This document shows positions 22,701 to 27,860 of a DNA stretch of 64,000 nt, piece by piece. Positions within the stretch are counted from its first letter, which is position 1. Every line of letters begins with the position of its first letter. The translations under genes and the position numbers were made by a program. The stretch comes from Amycolatopsis bullii (GTDB lineage: Bacteria; Actinomycetota; Actinomycetes; Mycobacteriales; Pseudonocardiaceae): assembly GCF_014654205.1 (NCBI RefSeq), contig NZ_BNAW01000034.1, positions 1 to 64,000 of the forward strand, written 5' to 3'. The notes under the pieces are model-generated. The model saw nothing but the letters and a program-made list of their open reading frames with translations. It did no database searches and had not been told where the DNA came from.

Positions 22701-22965
22701 GCCGGGCGAGCGCGCCGGTCAGCGCGCCGGTGTCGAGCGGGCCGGTCAGCCGCAGCGCCACCGCGCTGTTGTACTCCGCGTCCCCCGGGCGGAACTCGTC
22801 GAGGAACCACAGGCGCTGCTGCGCGAACGACAGGGGCAGGGCGTTCTCCCGCGGCGCCCGGCCGATCACGTCGGACCGCTCCGCCCGCCCGGCCAGCCGG
22901 CGCTTGAGCGTCTCCCGCAGTTCCGCGGGCAGCGCGTCGATGCGGCTCTTCCTCGAGGTGGTCAT
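3199..22965 (-). CDS. Non-ribosomal peptide synthetase, modules 6-10, no thioesterase
   Basis: 6588 aa with domain order C-A-T-E / C-A-T / C-A-T-E / C-A-T / C-A-T-E. The start is the ATG at 22965, preceded by GAGGAAA; a further 26 upstream codons in frame have no ribosome site. The first C domain is LCL-like (SFAQQRLWFL), matching modules 1-5, which end in a carrier without epimerase; this protein therefore extends the pentapeptide made by the upstream synthetase. All five carriers have GGDSI with the pantetheine Ser. The protein ends about 10 residues after the last E domain. There is no TE, R or terminal C domain, so release must be in trans, most likely by the PBP-type hydrolase encoded just upstream. 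It ends in an overlap with the MFS gene. Confidence 0.97.
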   Translation of the reverse strand: MTTSRKSRIDALPAELRETLKRRLAGRAERSDVIGRAPRENALPLSFAQQRLWFLDEFRPGDAEYNSAVALRLTGPLDTGALTGALARLVARHEALRTTIDDTGGSPVQVIHDAPEVPVRTVDLTADPALRPADLDEVLEAEYGRSFDLRRGPLVRLLLVRVAEEHHVLLITAHHVVTDGESMGILVGELGALYAAAVRGEPAELPEPAVQYADFAVWQRNRLAGPALDRHLAYWTTQLAGVEPLDLPSDRPRPAVRTTAGAVHHFGVPAEVAAGLAELARVHDTTLYTVLVAACQVLFARYTGRTDIAVGTVVSGRNRPELQRTVGFFVDTVVIRSTVDRAAPFGTFLDAVRTTVLESFEHAEAPFEKLVEALRLERDASRTPLFDAMVLLHGSQAGQADFVGLRAEPVEVARRAANFDLTVEFQPSGDALEGSLEYNTDLFDERTAVALGEHLTVLLTAIAADARRPVGELPLLTGGEETRLLTEWNDTALDVPEATLTELFESQAQRSPDETALVAGDIALSFAELNAMANRLARHLVTLGAGPERVVALALPRTADAIVAFLAVLKAGAVYLPIDPALPAERKELLLRDSGAELVLGPADIAAANQDHPSTDLTDADRIAPLRPDNTAYVIYTSGSTGRPKGVAVPHRNLTNLLVNHRHDFAPPGRRLRVALTATLSFDTSLEGPLLMADGHELHLIGDDVRLDAHALVDHIAERRIDFLDLTPTYLRRLIPAGLLTDPRHRPKILMLGGEALDETLWRELAAAEVTVAHNFYGPTEYTVDAVSCRVGATARPVLGRPLANTRAYVVDQDLRPVPTGVPGELCLAGAQLARGYLGRPGRTAGSFVANPFGAPGERMYRTGDRARWTADGQLEYLGRLDDQVKIRGFRVEPGEVEAALVRLPGVTAAVVVATRPEEGHARLVAYVVGAGDVTPDALRAGLRASLPDYLVPSAFVPIDAIPLTPQGKVDRRALPAPDAPADGGQAYVPARTAVEHQLVAIWSEVLGNDRIGVEDNFFGLGGDSILSIQVVAQARQAGLRLTSRDIFLHQTIAGLATAVQTAAVHTPAAGPVTGPAPLTPIQHWFFDTHGPLAHFTMSQLLELPADVDQQALRTALDAVVAHHDALRTRFFTVDGQWRQEVVPTPPSGLLRFRDLSSLGDAGQRAGLEAAAAQVRAGLDLTTGTLAGAVLLARGTRPPLLFLAVHHLVADGVSLRLLLGDLETAYGQVVAGAPVRLAATATPFTQWAHLLEQHVRSGGFDDDLEHWTRVARRVPAALAADHAGAGTTGSTRTLTVTLGAEDTDALLHRVPAAYRTQVNDVLLSALGRALADRTREDGVLIALEGHGREDVLDGVDLSRTVGWFTTQFPVALDLPPSGDWGATLKAVKEQLRAVPRRGLSYEALRYLGEPGAPGHALQAFPLPQICFNYHGRWDAQAGADGLFRGRHDSPGAEIAPDEASAYQLDVTGVVESGVLSLTWSYSDQVNDEHTVRELAEAMLTGLREIVAHCARPGSGGRTPSDFPLARLDQAGVDRLVGDGRDVDDVYPLTPLQAGMLFHSLLEPAADAYVDQARMLLDGVRDPDAFAQAWQQVADRTPVLRTELVWEGVEEPLQVVRHRAVVPIARHDWRGLSEAEQAEQLDRLSAEDATTGLDLTTAPLMRLAIVALTHDRVLLMWTSHHIVLDGWSLAQIFTEVCEQYAAITEHRVPRVPVHRPFRDYLGWLAAQDVSAAENHWSDVLSGFAAPTPLPWDRPPASAHRTRSSRTVRTALSTEDTDRLREVARRHGLTVNTLVQGAWALLLAHHSGESDVVFGTTVSGRPDDLPGVETMIGMFINTVPTRVQVDTGQALLPWLQRLQDEQNQARRYDFLALGKLRALSDVPPGENLFDSMVAFENYPFDENAAAQAGVTLREVTALDATTFPVTLRAYADRQLGFELGTDPALFDEETAAAMAARLETLLLGMAEDPDRPIARLPWLPAAERAQLAAADAVSLPAPAITELFAAQVAARPDAVALTADGTHFTYAELNARANRLAHRLIALGAGPERFVALRLPRSAEQVVAILAVLKAGAAYLPIDPATPAERVDRMLADTDPVAVLAPEDVDVAEGPDTDPPQRCTPDHPAYVIYTSGSTGLPKGVVIPHRNVTRLFAATTRFGFGSDDVWTLFHSYAFDFSVWEIWGPLLHGGRLVVVPHAVSRSPREFLRLLADERVTVLNQTPSAFYQLVRADEDEPGARLALRYVIFGGEALDTRRLAGWFVRHGDRAPRLVNMYGITETTVHVTEHDLESDQDTPGVIGTALPDLRAYVLDPDLDPVPAGVPAELYVAGDGLARGYLGRPGLTAARFVADPFGAPGSRMYRSGDRVSRTADGGLRYHGRADQQVKIRGFRIEPGEIEATLLALPDVGSAAVLAREDEPGRKRLVAYVVPATPDAPPSAARLREHLGRSLPDYMVPSAFVTLGELPLTRNGKLDRRALPAPAAAAGEDTAFVEPRTETERTVATVLAATLGLERVGADGNFFTLGGDSILSIRFTSALREAFGVDVSPRTVFDHPTVAALAAVLPAASATPLSAAITPVDRAGELPLSFAQQRLWFLDEFAPGSTDHVTVFGVRLRGDLRPDALARALTTLIARHESLRTTFPAVDGRPRQVVGEPWRLALPVTEVSDEDALRQLLADDLARPFDLARGPLLRARLVRLAPDDHALVLSLHHIITDGWSMGVLIGELATLYGDERAELPALSIQYADFAAWQRERLTGDFLDDQLGFWRRELDGLRPLDLPTDRPRPATRTSNGAEHEFTLGAEALAGLRRLSTDRDTTLFTALVAACQLVLRRWSGQDDVAVGTVTSGRDHPEVQDLVGLFVNTVVLRSSVDGSRGFGELLGAVRRTVLDAFAHQDVPFERIVDELSPDRDPSRTPLFEVLVTLQNAGTRLPALAGLTAGELTLPMTTAGFDLSVEFEERPDGLRGLLNYNTDLFDAATMTRFAEQLTVLLTAVTAEPGRPVDTLPLPAAEHDLVVGTWNATDRPVPERTVVELFEAQAARTPDATAVVAGDTTVSFAELNARANRLARVLVGRGAGPERLVAVALPRSAELVVTILAVLKAGAVHLPLDPELPERRREALLADARPALVITEPVAAEEADTNLPDRPEPDHAAYAIYTSGSTGTPKGVLVTHRALANFAVDHADQFTAAAGKDRLRVALTAAFSFDASWETVLLMLTAGHELHVIDGDTRVDPALLAGYVAEHGIDLVNSTPSFVRHLLEAGHCPPVLLVGGEAVGEALWRDLSDLDGATAFNLYGPTECTVDATLCRIGETGREVIGRPTGNVRAYVLDDRLRPAPIGVPGELHLAGVQLARGYLDRPGLTANRFRANPFGPPGSRMYATGDRARWTADGHLEYLGRADDQVKIRGFRIEPGEVEAALRALPEVADTVVVARHDDGHARLVAYVVPANGAPADPARLRTALKETLPEHLVPSVFVPLERLPLATSGKVDRRALPAPAVHPAPAGGRTAPRTETERLLAEIWADVLGVAEPGVDDNFFALGGDSILSIQVVSRARRRGLRLTSRDVFRHQNIAELALVAGAEAAAEPEAGFTGAAPLTPIQRWFFETGHHDHFTMSTLAELDPDVDLSALETALGAVLARHDALRTRFTRTGDGWRQEFAPERKIPALRHVESSDVDVVAAEVRATLRVGEGPLVAPVLITDEGRPPRLLLVVHHLVIDGVSWRILLEDFETAYRQVAAGQPVDLGPAPASYLRWADRLAGHSFEAELPYWTGVLDGVDPALPVDATGENTAGKARTLTVRLDAETTDALLRQVPEVYRTQINDVLLSALGRVLARWTGRDRVLISLEGHGREELFDDLDLSRTVGWFTAEYPVALTVPAADDWGPTLKAVKEQLRAVPGKGLGYGSLRRPGDPVPQISLNYHGQWTAGGDGDGLYRGWGGDLGDDIDPARPRTALLDVVGIVDDGRLELAWTYAPGVHREDTVRGLAEQVLTALREIVAHCAGPDAGGRTPSDFPLARLSAAELDTVAGDGRTVEDVYPLTPLQAGMVFHTLVDDGSPAYFEQVRIRLAGVTDPAALAAAWQRVVDRTPVLRTRLVWTGVEEPVQVVDRAATLPVTHHDWRGLGPADREAALADALAADRAVPFDLTRAPLTRLTIGALPGDEVDLIWTSHHVLFDGWSSAQVFAEACEEYAAATAGVRPALVTRRPYRDYLAWLADRDQAAADGFWADTLAGFDAPTALPYDRPPSEAHQSRSTDSVRVELPAAATLRLREFARTHGLTVNTVVQGGWALLLAMLSGDRDVVFGTTVSGRPADLAGVETMIGLFINTIPTRVRVDAALPVARWLGRLQAAQSEARDHDFVSLARLRPLSDVPAGQNLFDSMVVFENYPISEPATAGAPRVVEVASADATNFPLCLRASLDDGLALDLAYDPALFDAGTVTALTDRLVLLLDAVTADPDRPLARVPWVDAAERARVLADAHGPGAAGTPSTVPVLFADQVARHPDDPAVLAADRTLTYRELDQRANHLAGRLAGLGVTVEDRIGLLLEPSVDHVVAELAVLKAGAAYVPLDTRAPRERLRAVLAEAGVSAVVSGDTWVPTAEAVHSGPVLTVGEQRSATAPDPRVGPENLAYVMYTSGSTGVPKGVAVRHRDITALAQDGRFAGGAHTRVLAHSPLAFDASTYELWVPLLGGGATVLPDGPDLTVESLRRAISAHGVTSAWLTAGLFRLLAQDAPDGLRGLREVWTGGDVVPPAVVRTVQAACPGLVVVDGYGPTETTTFATSFRMAGEAVPEPVPIGRPLDGMRAYVLDAELRPLPAGAPGELCLAGAGLARGYLGRPGLTAERFVPDPFGAPGERMYRTGDVVRRGPDGELVFLGRSDDQVKLRGFRIELAEVEAVLAAHPAVAQAVASIHTDASGTRRLLAHVVLDHPADPDELRAHAAATLPEYMVPAAVLVLAALPLNRNGKVDRRALPAPDGPVASQRPYAEPSTATQRAVAGIWQRLLGVERVGAQDNFFELGGDSILSIRLVSRLLAECGVSLSPRAVFAHPTVSRLAAAIETVGATAADPIPAVPRHGELPQSFAQQRLWFLDEFDPGGTEYVTSSAVRLRGELDVDALAGAFTALVARHEPLRTTFGSADGHGVQFVHPPYEVPLPVVDAHEEELAEILRADGEQPFDLSEGPLLRAKLIRLAPREHVLTVAVHHIVTDGWSNGLIAEEVGAFYAAALRGEAADLPPLPVQYADFAAWQRGRLAERVLAGQVDYWTERLRGLTPLELPTDRPRPPVRTTRGATHEIVVPAAVTARLEQVSRQRSATLFTTLVAACQVLLGRWAGQDDVAVGTVTSGRERPELEGLVGFFVNTLVLRSQVRPSLAFTAFLDEVAAGVRAAFDHQDLPFDRVVDAVQPGRDPSRTPLFQVMVVLQNSPRETTRLPGLETEELAQPATAANFDLTLEFQPDGDVLRAALTYNTDLFDAATIERLASHLEVLLAGVAADPDRPVARLPLIGPAERELVLETWNDTAVPVEPLTLPALISARARRTPDALAVIGSESLTYAELEARASRLASVLAGYGIGPERIVALALPRSVEIVVAQLAVWKAGGAFVPVDPTYPIERITFMLADARPALVLTVEGLAPPVPEGVEVLALDDPALFEAGRAAAAAEPVRSGEPAEPAAAVAVRPEHPAYVIYTSGSTGRPKGVVVTHAGLASFAAAEAEHLRVGEGDRVLAYSSPSFDASILELCLALPSGAALVVVPPEPLLGEPLAEFLATHRISHTLIPPAALATVPATDLPDLRTLVVGGDACPAELVDRWAPARRMINAYGPTESTIVATWSEPLVPGSPPPIGRPIPNTRAYVLDAALQPVPVGVAGELYVAGPSLARGYLDRPGLTADRFTANPFGAPGERMYRTGDVVRWTVAGQLEFTGRADDQVKVRGFRIELGEVEAALTRHPGVAAAVAAVQQDESGHKRLVACFVAAPHTEPGPDLPPATADGDPSPENAPANGPVGPAELREFLARSLPGHLVPSAILELPALPISPSGKVDRRALPVVAAAAEPAAHHVEPVTPAERVLCEIWAQVLGLDRVGTADNFFELGGDSILSMQVVSRARQAGLQVSTKDIFLHQTVAALAPEAGVVAERTEVDGPVVGPVPLTPIQDWFFATHTVNPHHFNQSMLVELADGFDAGALRRALAAVWTHHDALRMRFSHTETGWHQHNADVEPVPALRHEDLTAVPEAERAAALERIADDVHAGFDLTRGPLLAAVLVTADPAWRPRLFLAAHHVVVDAVSWRILLDDLDTAYRQAARNLPVDLGPRTTSFRDWAHRLRDHVRAGGFDDELAYWTGLPPSAALPVDHDGDDTGTAEVTVALSADDTDALLRSAPAAYRTRVNDVLLAALAWALARWTGRPDVSIALEGHGREDVLDDVDLNRTVGWFTTLFPVALSIEDTDWRTLVKSVRKQLRAVPGNGFGYGALRHLGDPDVRERLAGQNPQISFNYLGQWDGSGAATTSESLYAAVRGSLGRDHDPAEHRPHLLDLVGAVQDGELVFSLIYQPGRHDRRTAEALAGDFAAALRRIAADSSAPARRKERR
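7751..10875 (-). other. NRPS module 9 (C-A-T), Val-like
   Basis: A DCL-type C domain (YPLTPLQAGM start, HHVLFDGWS) accepts the D-residue from module 8. The A-domain pocket reads DAYWWGGTFK, which differs from the Val code DAFWLGGTFK at two positions and equals that of module 4. The carrier is at about 7905. There is no E domain, so residue 9 is L. The A8 motif reads VKLRGFR instead of VKIRGFR. Confidence 0.75.
10876..15240 (-). other. NRPS module 8 (C-A-T-E), ornithine-like
   Basis: LCL-type C domain (HHIITDGWS), A, T (about 12350) and an E domain with an intact HHLVIDGVSW. The pocket reads DAENLGLVDK, which shares seven of ten positions with the Orn/hydroxy-Orn code DMENLGLINK. Glu at position 239 and Asp at 331 suit a positively charged side chain. 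Residue 8 is predicted as D-Orn or another basic residue. Confidence 0.75.
15241..18350 (-). other. NRPS module 7 (C-A-T), Thr
   Basis: DCL-type C domain (HHIVLDGWS). The A-domain pocket reads DFWNIGMVHK, identical to the standard threonine code, so this is the firmest substrate call in the cluster. The A5 motif is NMYGITETT, as is usual for Thr domains. The carrier lies around 15400. There is no E domain, so residue 7 is L-Thr. The hydroxyl could also serve lactone formation, but an internal Thr and a head-to-tail cyclase make that less likely. Confidence 0.88.
18351..22965 (-). other. NRPS module 6 (C-A-T-E), basic residue
   Basis: LCL-type C domain (HHVVTDGES), A, T (about 19900) and E. 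The pocket reads DTEDMGFVDK. Acidic residues at 239, 278 and 331 point to a cationic substrate such as Lys or Arg; I know no exact match. The E domain motif reads HHLVADGVSL, with Leu in place of the usual Trp; the catalytic His and Asp are kept. Residue 6 is predicted to be D. Confidence 0.72.
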
Positions 22966-23004
22966 CGCTTTCGTTTCCTCACAACGCAGTTCGGGTGGTC
23001 CGGG

Positions 23005-23050
23005 GTCGTGAGTGGTAAGGCGGGTTCCCACCCGCCTTACCACTCACGAC
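23005..23050. terminator. Perfect 21-bp inverted repeat between cyclase and NRPS 2
   Basis: Two 21-nt arms (23005-23025 and 23030-23050) are exact reverse complements around a 4-nt loop TCCC. The hairpin sits 40 nt upstream of the second NRPS start and 20 nt after the cyclase stop, with no following T-run. It could be a partial terminator, an RNA-processing or stability element, or a mobile intergenic repeat. Its outer ends (GTCGTGAGTG and CACTCACGAC) recur in the hairpin at 24464-24509. Confidence 0.75.
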
Positions 23051-23069
23051 GGGCCGCGGGAGAAGCGGT

Positions 23070-24425
23070 TCAGGAGGCGCGGCGACGGCGCCGGGCGACG
23101 CGGCCGCCGGCCTGCATGGCGCTGACGGTGCCGGTGGCCGGGTCGGTCAGGAAGCGGCCGCCGATGATCCGGCGGCCGGTGCCGGGTTCGCGGACCGAGA
23201 AGGCCCCGTCGCGCAGCAGCGCCAGCTCGGGGTAGACCTCGCCGTCGACCACCAGGACCGCGTCCCCGTCCGCGCGGACGTCCACCTCGTACTCGAGGTC
23301 GCCGTTGGTGTAGCGGCCGGTCAGGTCGGCGGCCGGGCGGGCGGCCCGGTCCAGGTCGCGGGGCAGCTCGTAGTCGCCGACCGGGAGGCCGTCGGCCCGC
23401 AGGGCCGCGACCAGGTCCGTCCACAGCGCCGAACCGGTGCTGCCGTTGGTGGTGAGCGCGACGACCCGGCCGTGCGAGGCGTCGATCCGCAGGTGGCAGG
23501 AGGTGCCGTCGGCGGTGCCGTCGTGGCCGCTCCAGTCCGCGTCGGCGCCCCGGTAGCCGGCCAGGCCGAGCCCCCAGCCGTCGGCCAGCCCGAACGGCTC
23601 CGCCCCCGGCACCGGGCGGCGCATGCGCTCGGCCAGCTCCGCCGGCAGCGGGCCGTCGCCGCCGCAGAACATGCGGCCGAAGGCGGCGAGGTCCGCGGCG
23701 CTCAGCGCGAGCGCCCCGGCGGCGGCCTCGGCCGGGGTCAGGGTCTGCGCGACCGGCCGGGCGCGGCCGCTCGCCGCGTGCACGGCGTGCCCGCTGACGT
23801 GGGCCCCGGTCCGGCGCCGCGCGCCCGGCCCCACGACGAACGCGGCGTCGATGCCGAACTCGTCGAGCAGCAGGCTCTCCATCGCTTCCCACCAGCTCAT
23901 CCCGGTGACGGCCTCGACCAGGTAGCCGGTGAGCACGTACCCGACGTTGGAGTAGGAGAAGCCCAGCCCGGGCGGCTGGACCAGCCCGGCGTCGCGGCAG
24001 GCCCGCAGGTACCGCCGGGCCGAGCCGGCCCCGTCCGCGGCGGCGCCGAGCGCGGCCGGCAGCCCGCCGGTGTGGCTGAGCACCTGCCCGACGGTCGGTC
24101 TGCCGACCTGGGGACCGAGGCCGTCCAGGTGTTCGCCCAGCGGATCGTCCGGGTCGAGGTCGCCGTCGGCGACCAACAGCATCGCCAGCGCCGCGGTGAA
24201 CGCCTTCGTGATGGAGCCGACCGGGAACTTCGCCTCGGCGGTGATCTCACCGGCCGTGGCCGACGCCGTCCGGCCGCCGTCGGTGACGACGAGCTGGGCG
24301 GCCGGGACGCCGTGCTTGTGGGCGAGCCCCGTGAGCAGCCGCTGCAGCCGCCCGTCGGCCCCGGACCGCGGATCGCGGACCGGAACCTCGAGGGTGGACT
24401 GGGAGAGCGTCGTGGGATAGGGCAT
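23070..24425 (-). CDS. PBP-type thioesterase / peptide macrocyclase (SurE-like serine hydrolase)
   Basis: 451 aa of the beta-lactamase/DD-peptidase fold. Seen: Ser71-Ile-Thr-Lys74 (SxxK), Tyr158-Ser-Asn160 (YxN), a HDGT motif about two thirds along (HxG class), SHTGGL, and a C-terminal 100 residues resembling the lipocalin-like domain of SurE. It has no signal peptide, so it acts in the cytoplasm rather than as a cell-wall enzyme. Family knowledge: stand-alone PBP-type thioesterases such as SurE (surugamide) take peptides from the last carrier and close them head to tail, preferring a D-residue at the C-terminus. Here the NRPS lacks a TE, ends with an E domain and starts with an unacylated L-residue, which fits exactly. 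It lies between MbtH and the second NRPS gene. Confidence 0.9.
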   Translation of the reverse strand: MPYPTTLSQSTLEVPVRDPRSGADGRLQRLLTGLAHKHGVPAAQLVVTDGGRTASATAGEITAEAKFPVGSITKAFTAALAMLLVADGDLDPDDPLGEHLDGLGPQVGRPTVGQVLSHTGGLPAALGAAADGAGSARRYLRACRDAGLVQPPGLGFSYSNVGYVLTGYLVEAVTGMSWWEAMESLLLDEFGIDAAFVVGPGARRRTGAHVSGHAVHAASGRARPVAQTLTPAEAAAGALALSAADLAAFGRMFCGGDGPLPAELAERMRRPVPGAEPFGLADGWGLGLAGYRGADADWSGHDGTADGTSCHLRIDASHGRVVALTTNGSTGSALWTDLVAALRADGLPVGDYELPRDLDRAARPAADLTGRYTNGDLEYEVDVRADGDAVLVVDGEVYPELALLRDGAFSVREPGTGRRIIGGRFLTDPATGTVSAMQAGGRVARRRRRAS

Positions 24426-24463
24426 GAGGTGGGGACCTTCCGCGTCGTTCGGTGGGGCAGCCG

Positions 24464-24509
24464 GTCGTGAGGGGAAAAGCGGGTTCTAACCCGCTTTTTC
24501 ACTCACGAC
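24464..24509. terminator. Near-perfect 22-bp hairpin overlapping the mbtH stop codon
   Basis: Arms 24464-24485 and 24488-24509 pair at 20 of 22 positions around a 2-nt loop. The TGA of the MbtH gene lies in the right arm. The ends (GTCGTGA and TCACGAC) match the hairpin after the cyclase gene. As there, it stands between two genes of one operon and may tune the ratio of their transcripts. Confidence 0.65.
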
Positions 24510-24723
24510 GCGCCGCGGCGGGCTCGGCGTCGGCGGCCATCTGCCGCTGCAGGCTCAGGGGACGCATGTCCGTCCACACCTCGTCGACGTGGTCCATGCA
24601 CTCCTGGCGGCCGCCGCGGAAGCCGTCGGCGCGCCAGCCCGCGGGTACCTCGTTCGCCACCGGCCACAGCGAGTACTGGCCCTCGTCGTTCACGAGTACC
24701 TGGAATTCGGCGTCGTCCTGCAT
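24499..24723 (-). CDS. mbtH: MbtH-like protein
   Basis: 74 aa, the standard size. The family consensus is visible: NDEGQYSLWP, then PAGWRADGFRG, a Cys, and WTDMRPLSL near the end. MbtH proteins bind NRPS A domains and are needed for their folding and adenylation activity. It follows the first NRPS gene by 29 bp with a ribosome site AGGAAAGG, so it is part of the operon and probably serves both synthetases. Confidence 0.97.
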   Translation of the reverse strand: MQDDAEFQVLVNDEGQYSLWPVANEVPAGWRADGFRGGRQECMDHVDEVWTDMRPLSLQRQMAADAEPAAARRE

Positions 24724-24752
24724 GGGGTTTTCACCTTTCCTGTAAGGGGTTT

Positions 24753-27700
24753 TCAGTGGTCTTGACCGGCGGCGAGCCGTTCGAGGTCCTGCAGGACCCG
24801 TTCTTCGACGAGCTCCGCCAGCGCCAGCACGGTGCCGGCGGTGAGCACGTCCTTGGGGGTGATCTCGACGTCGAAGGCGGACTTCGTCATCGAGGTGATC
24901 CGCAGGCTGCGCAGCGAATCGCCGCCGAGGGCGAAGAAGTTGTCCTCGACGCCGACCCGGTCCAGGTCGAGCGCCTCGGCCCAGATGGCCGCGAGGACCT
25001 CTTCGGTCTCGGTTTCCGGAGCCGCGTACCCGGTGCTCTCTTCCGGCGCGGCCGGAGCGGGCAGCGCCCGCCGGTCCAGCTTTCCGTTGGCCGTCAGGGG
25101 AAGCTCGTCGAGCCGGACGAACGCGGCGGGCACGAAGTGCGCCGGCAGGGCCGCGGCGACGTGCTCCCGCAGTCCCGGGCCCGCTTCGCCCACGACGTAG
25201 GCGATCAGCCGCTGGTCGACCGCGACGACGGCGGCGTCGCGGACGCCCGGGTGCTTGCGCAGCACCGCCACGATCTCGCCGGGCTCGATGCGGAAGCCCC
25301 GGATCTTGACCTGGTCGTCGGCGCGTCCGAGGAATTCGAGGGTGCCGTCGGCGCGCCACCGCACCAGGTCGCCGGTGCGGTACATCCGCTCCCCCGGCGC
25401 CCCGAACGGATCGGCGAGGAACCGCGTGGCGGTCAGTCCCGGCCGGTCGAGGTACCCGCGGGCGAGCCCGGCACCGGAGACGTGCAGCTCCCCCGCGACG
25501 CCGACCGGCACCGGCCGCAGCGCGGCGTCGAGGACGCGGACGCGGGTGTTGCGGATCGGCCGCCCGATCGGCGGGGTGGCCCCCGGTTCGAGCGGATCGC
25601 TCCAGGTCGCCACCACCGTGGTTTCGGTGGGCCCGTAGGCGTTGATCATCCGCCGGCCCGGTGCCCAGCGGGCCACCAGGTCGGCCGGGCAGGCCTCGCC
25701 GCCGACCACCAGGGTGCGGAACGCGGGCAGCTCGGTGTCGGGGACGCTCGCCATGGCCACCGGCGGGATCAGCGCGTGGGTGACCCGCTCGTCGCGCAGC
25801 ACGGCGGCCAGGTGCTCGCCGAGCAGCGGTCCGGGCGGCGGCACGACCAGCGCCGCGCCCGCGGGCAGCGCCATGCACAGTTCCAGCACCGAAGCGTCGA
25901 AGCTCGGCGAGGAGAACTGCAGCACGCGATCGCCGGGGCGGACGTCGAAGTGGGCGATCTCGGCGGCGGAGAAGCTCGCCAGGCCGGCGTGGGTGACGAC
26001 GACGCCCTTGGGCGTGCCGGTGGAGCCGGAGGTGTAGATGACGTACGCCGGTGCGCTCAGCGGCACGGACCGGCCCAGCGGGGTGGCCGGGCCGTAGGCC
26101 TCCGCACCGTCGAGGACGAGCACGTCGCCGGACGGCAGCGGGGTCCCCGGCTTGGTCACCACGACGACCGGTTTCGCGTCCTCGAGCATGAACGCGATCC
26201 GCTCGGCCGGGTAGTCCGGGTCGACCGGCAGGTAGGCGGCGCCCGTCTTCAGCACGGCCAGCTGCGCCACGACGATCTCGACCGAACGCGGCAGGGCGAG
26301 CGCGACGATCCGCTCCGGCCCGGCCCCGCGCGCGGCCAGCTGCCTCGCCAGCCGGTCGGCACGCGTGTCGAGTTCGGCGAAGGTGAGCCGTTCTTCGCGC
26401 GAGACGACGGCGACGGCGTCGGGCGTGCGCGCCGCCTGGGCCTCGATCAGCTCGGTGAGCGTGACCGGCGGGACGTCGTGGCCGGTGTCGTTGAAGGCCA
26501 CGAGGACCTGGTCGCGTTCGTCGGCGCCGAGGACGTCGAGTTCCCGCAGTGGCCGGGCCGGGTCTTCGGCGATCGCGGCCAGGAGGTGTTCGAGCCGCCC
26601 GGCGAGCCGTTGGACGGTCGCCTCGTCGAACAGCGCCGGGTCGTAGCCGAGGCCGAGCGACAGGCGCGGGCCGGGTGCGGCCACGACGCTGAGCGGGTAG
26701 TTGGTCGTCTCCATCGCCTGCAGCTCGCGCAGCCGCACGCCGTGCGCGACAGCGCCGTCCACGTCATCGGCGGTGACCGGGTAGTTCTCGAACACCACGA
26801 GGCTGTCGAACAGGTTCCGGCCGCCCTCGACGCCGCTCCAGGCCTGCACCGCGGTCAGCGGCACGTGCTCGAACCGGCGTGACTCGGCCTGGGTGGTCTG
26901 CAGGCCGCGCAGCCAGGCGGCGACCGGGGCCGCCGGATCGGCGGTGACCCGCACCGGCAGGGTGTTGATGAAGATGCCGGTGATGTCGTCGACGCCGGCC
27001 AGCCCGGCCGGGCGCCCGGACACGGTGGCGCCGAAGCAGACGTCGTCCTCGCCGCTGTGCCGGGCCAGCAGCAGCGCCCAGGCGCCCTGCACGACGGCGT
27101 TGACGGTGAGCCGCTCGCGCCGGGCGAACGCCGCCAGCCGGCCGGTCGCGGCCTCGTCGAGGTCACGGCCGACCCAGGTCGACGAGCTCGATTCGTGCGC
27201 GAACGCGGGGACCCGGTCATACGGCAACGGCGTCGGCTCGCTGATGCCGGCGAGTTCGCCGCGCCAGTACTCCTCGGCGCCCTCGGCGGTCTGGCCGCTC
27301 AGCCAGGTGACGTAGTCCCCGAACGGACGGCGGTGCGGCAGCACGGGCGCAGTGCCGTCGCGCAGGGCCGCGTAGGCGGTGCAGACGTCGGACAGCACCT
27401 GGAAGACGCTCCAGCCGTCCAGCAGGACGTGGTGGAAGGTCCAGACGAGCTGGACGGCGTCGTCCGGCAGCCGGGCCAAGGTGACCCGCAGCAGCGGGGC
27501 GGCCGTCAGGTCGAACGGCCGGGCGCGGTCCTGGGCGAGCAGCTCGCGCAGGGCTTCCTCCCGGTCGCGGTCGCGCCAGTCCAGCTCGGTCACCGGGACC
27601 CGGGCTTCGCGGTGGACGACCAGGAGCGGCTCGGGGACGTCTTCCCAGACGACGCTGCCGCGCAGGACCGGGGTCCGGTCGACGACGTGCTGCCAGGCTG

Positions 27701-27860
27701 CGGCCAGGAACCGCGGCTCGGCCACGCCGTCGAGGACGGCGGTGACCTGTTCGAAGTAGACCCCTTGGGATTCCTGGGAAAGCCCGTGGAACACCATGCC
27801 GGCCTGCATCGGCGTGAGCGGGTGGATGTCGGCCACGCCGCGGCCGTCGCCGGCGATCCG
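24753..27860 (-). other. NRPS module 5 (C-A-T), aromatic-like
   Basis: DCL-type C domain (begins HPLTPMQAGM; active site HHVLLDGWS) takes the D-residue of module 4. The A-domain pocket reads DALLVGAVVK, eight of ten positions equal to the tyrocidine Tyr code DALVTGAVVK. Tyr or another large hydrophobic residue is likely but unproven. The carrier is at about 24920 with GGDSL. There is no E domain; residue 5 is L. Confidence 0.75.

Noticed and set aside
23070..24425. Reading the serine hydrolase as a beta-lactamase or D,D-carboxypeptidase for resistance or cell-wall work
   Set aside because: No signal peptide, position inside the NRPS operon, and a TE-less synthetase ending in an E domain favour the cyclase role.
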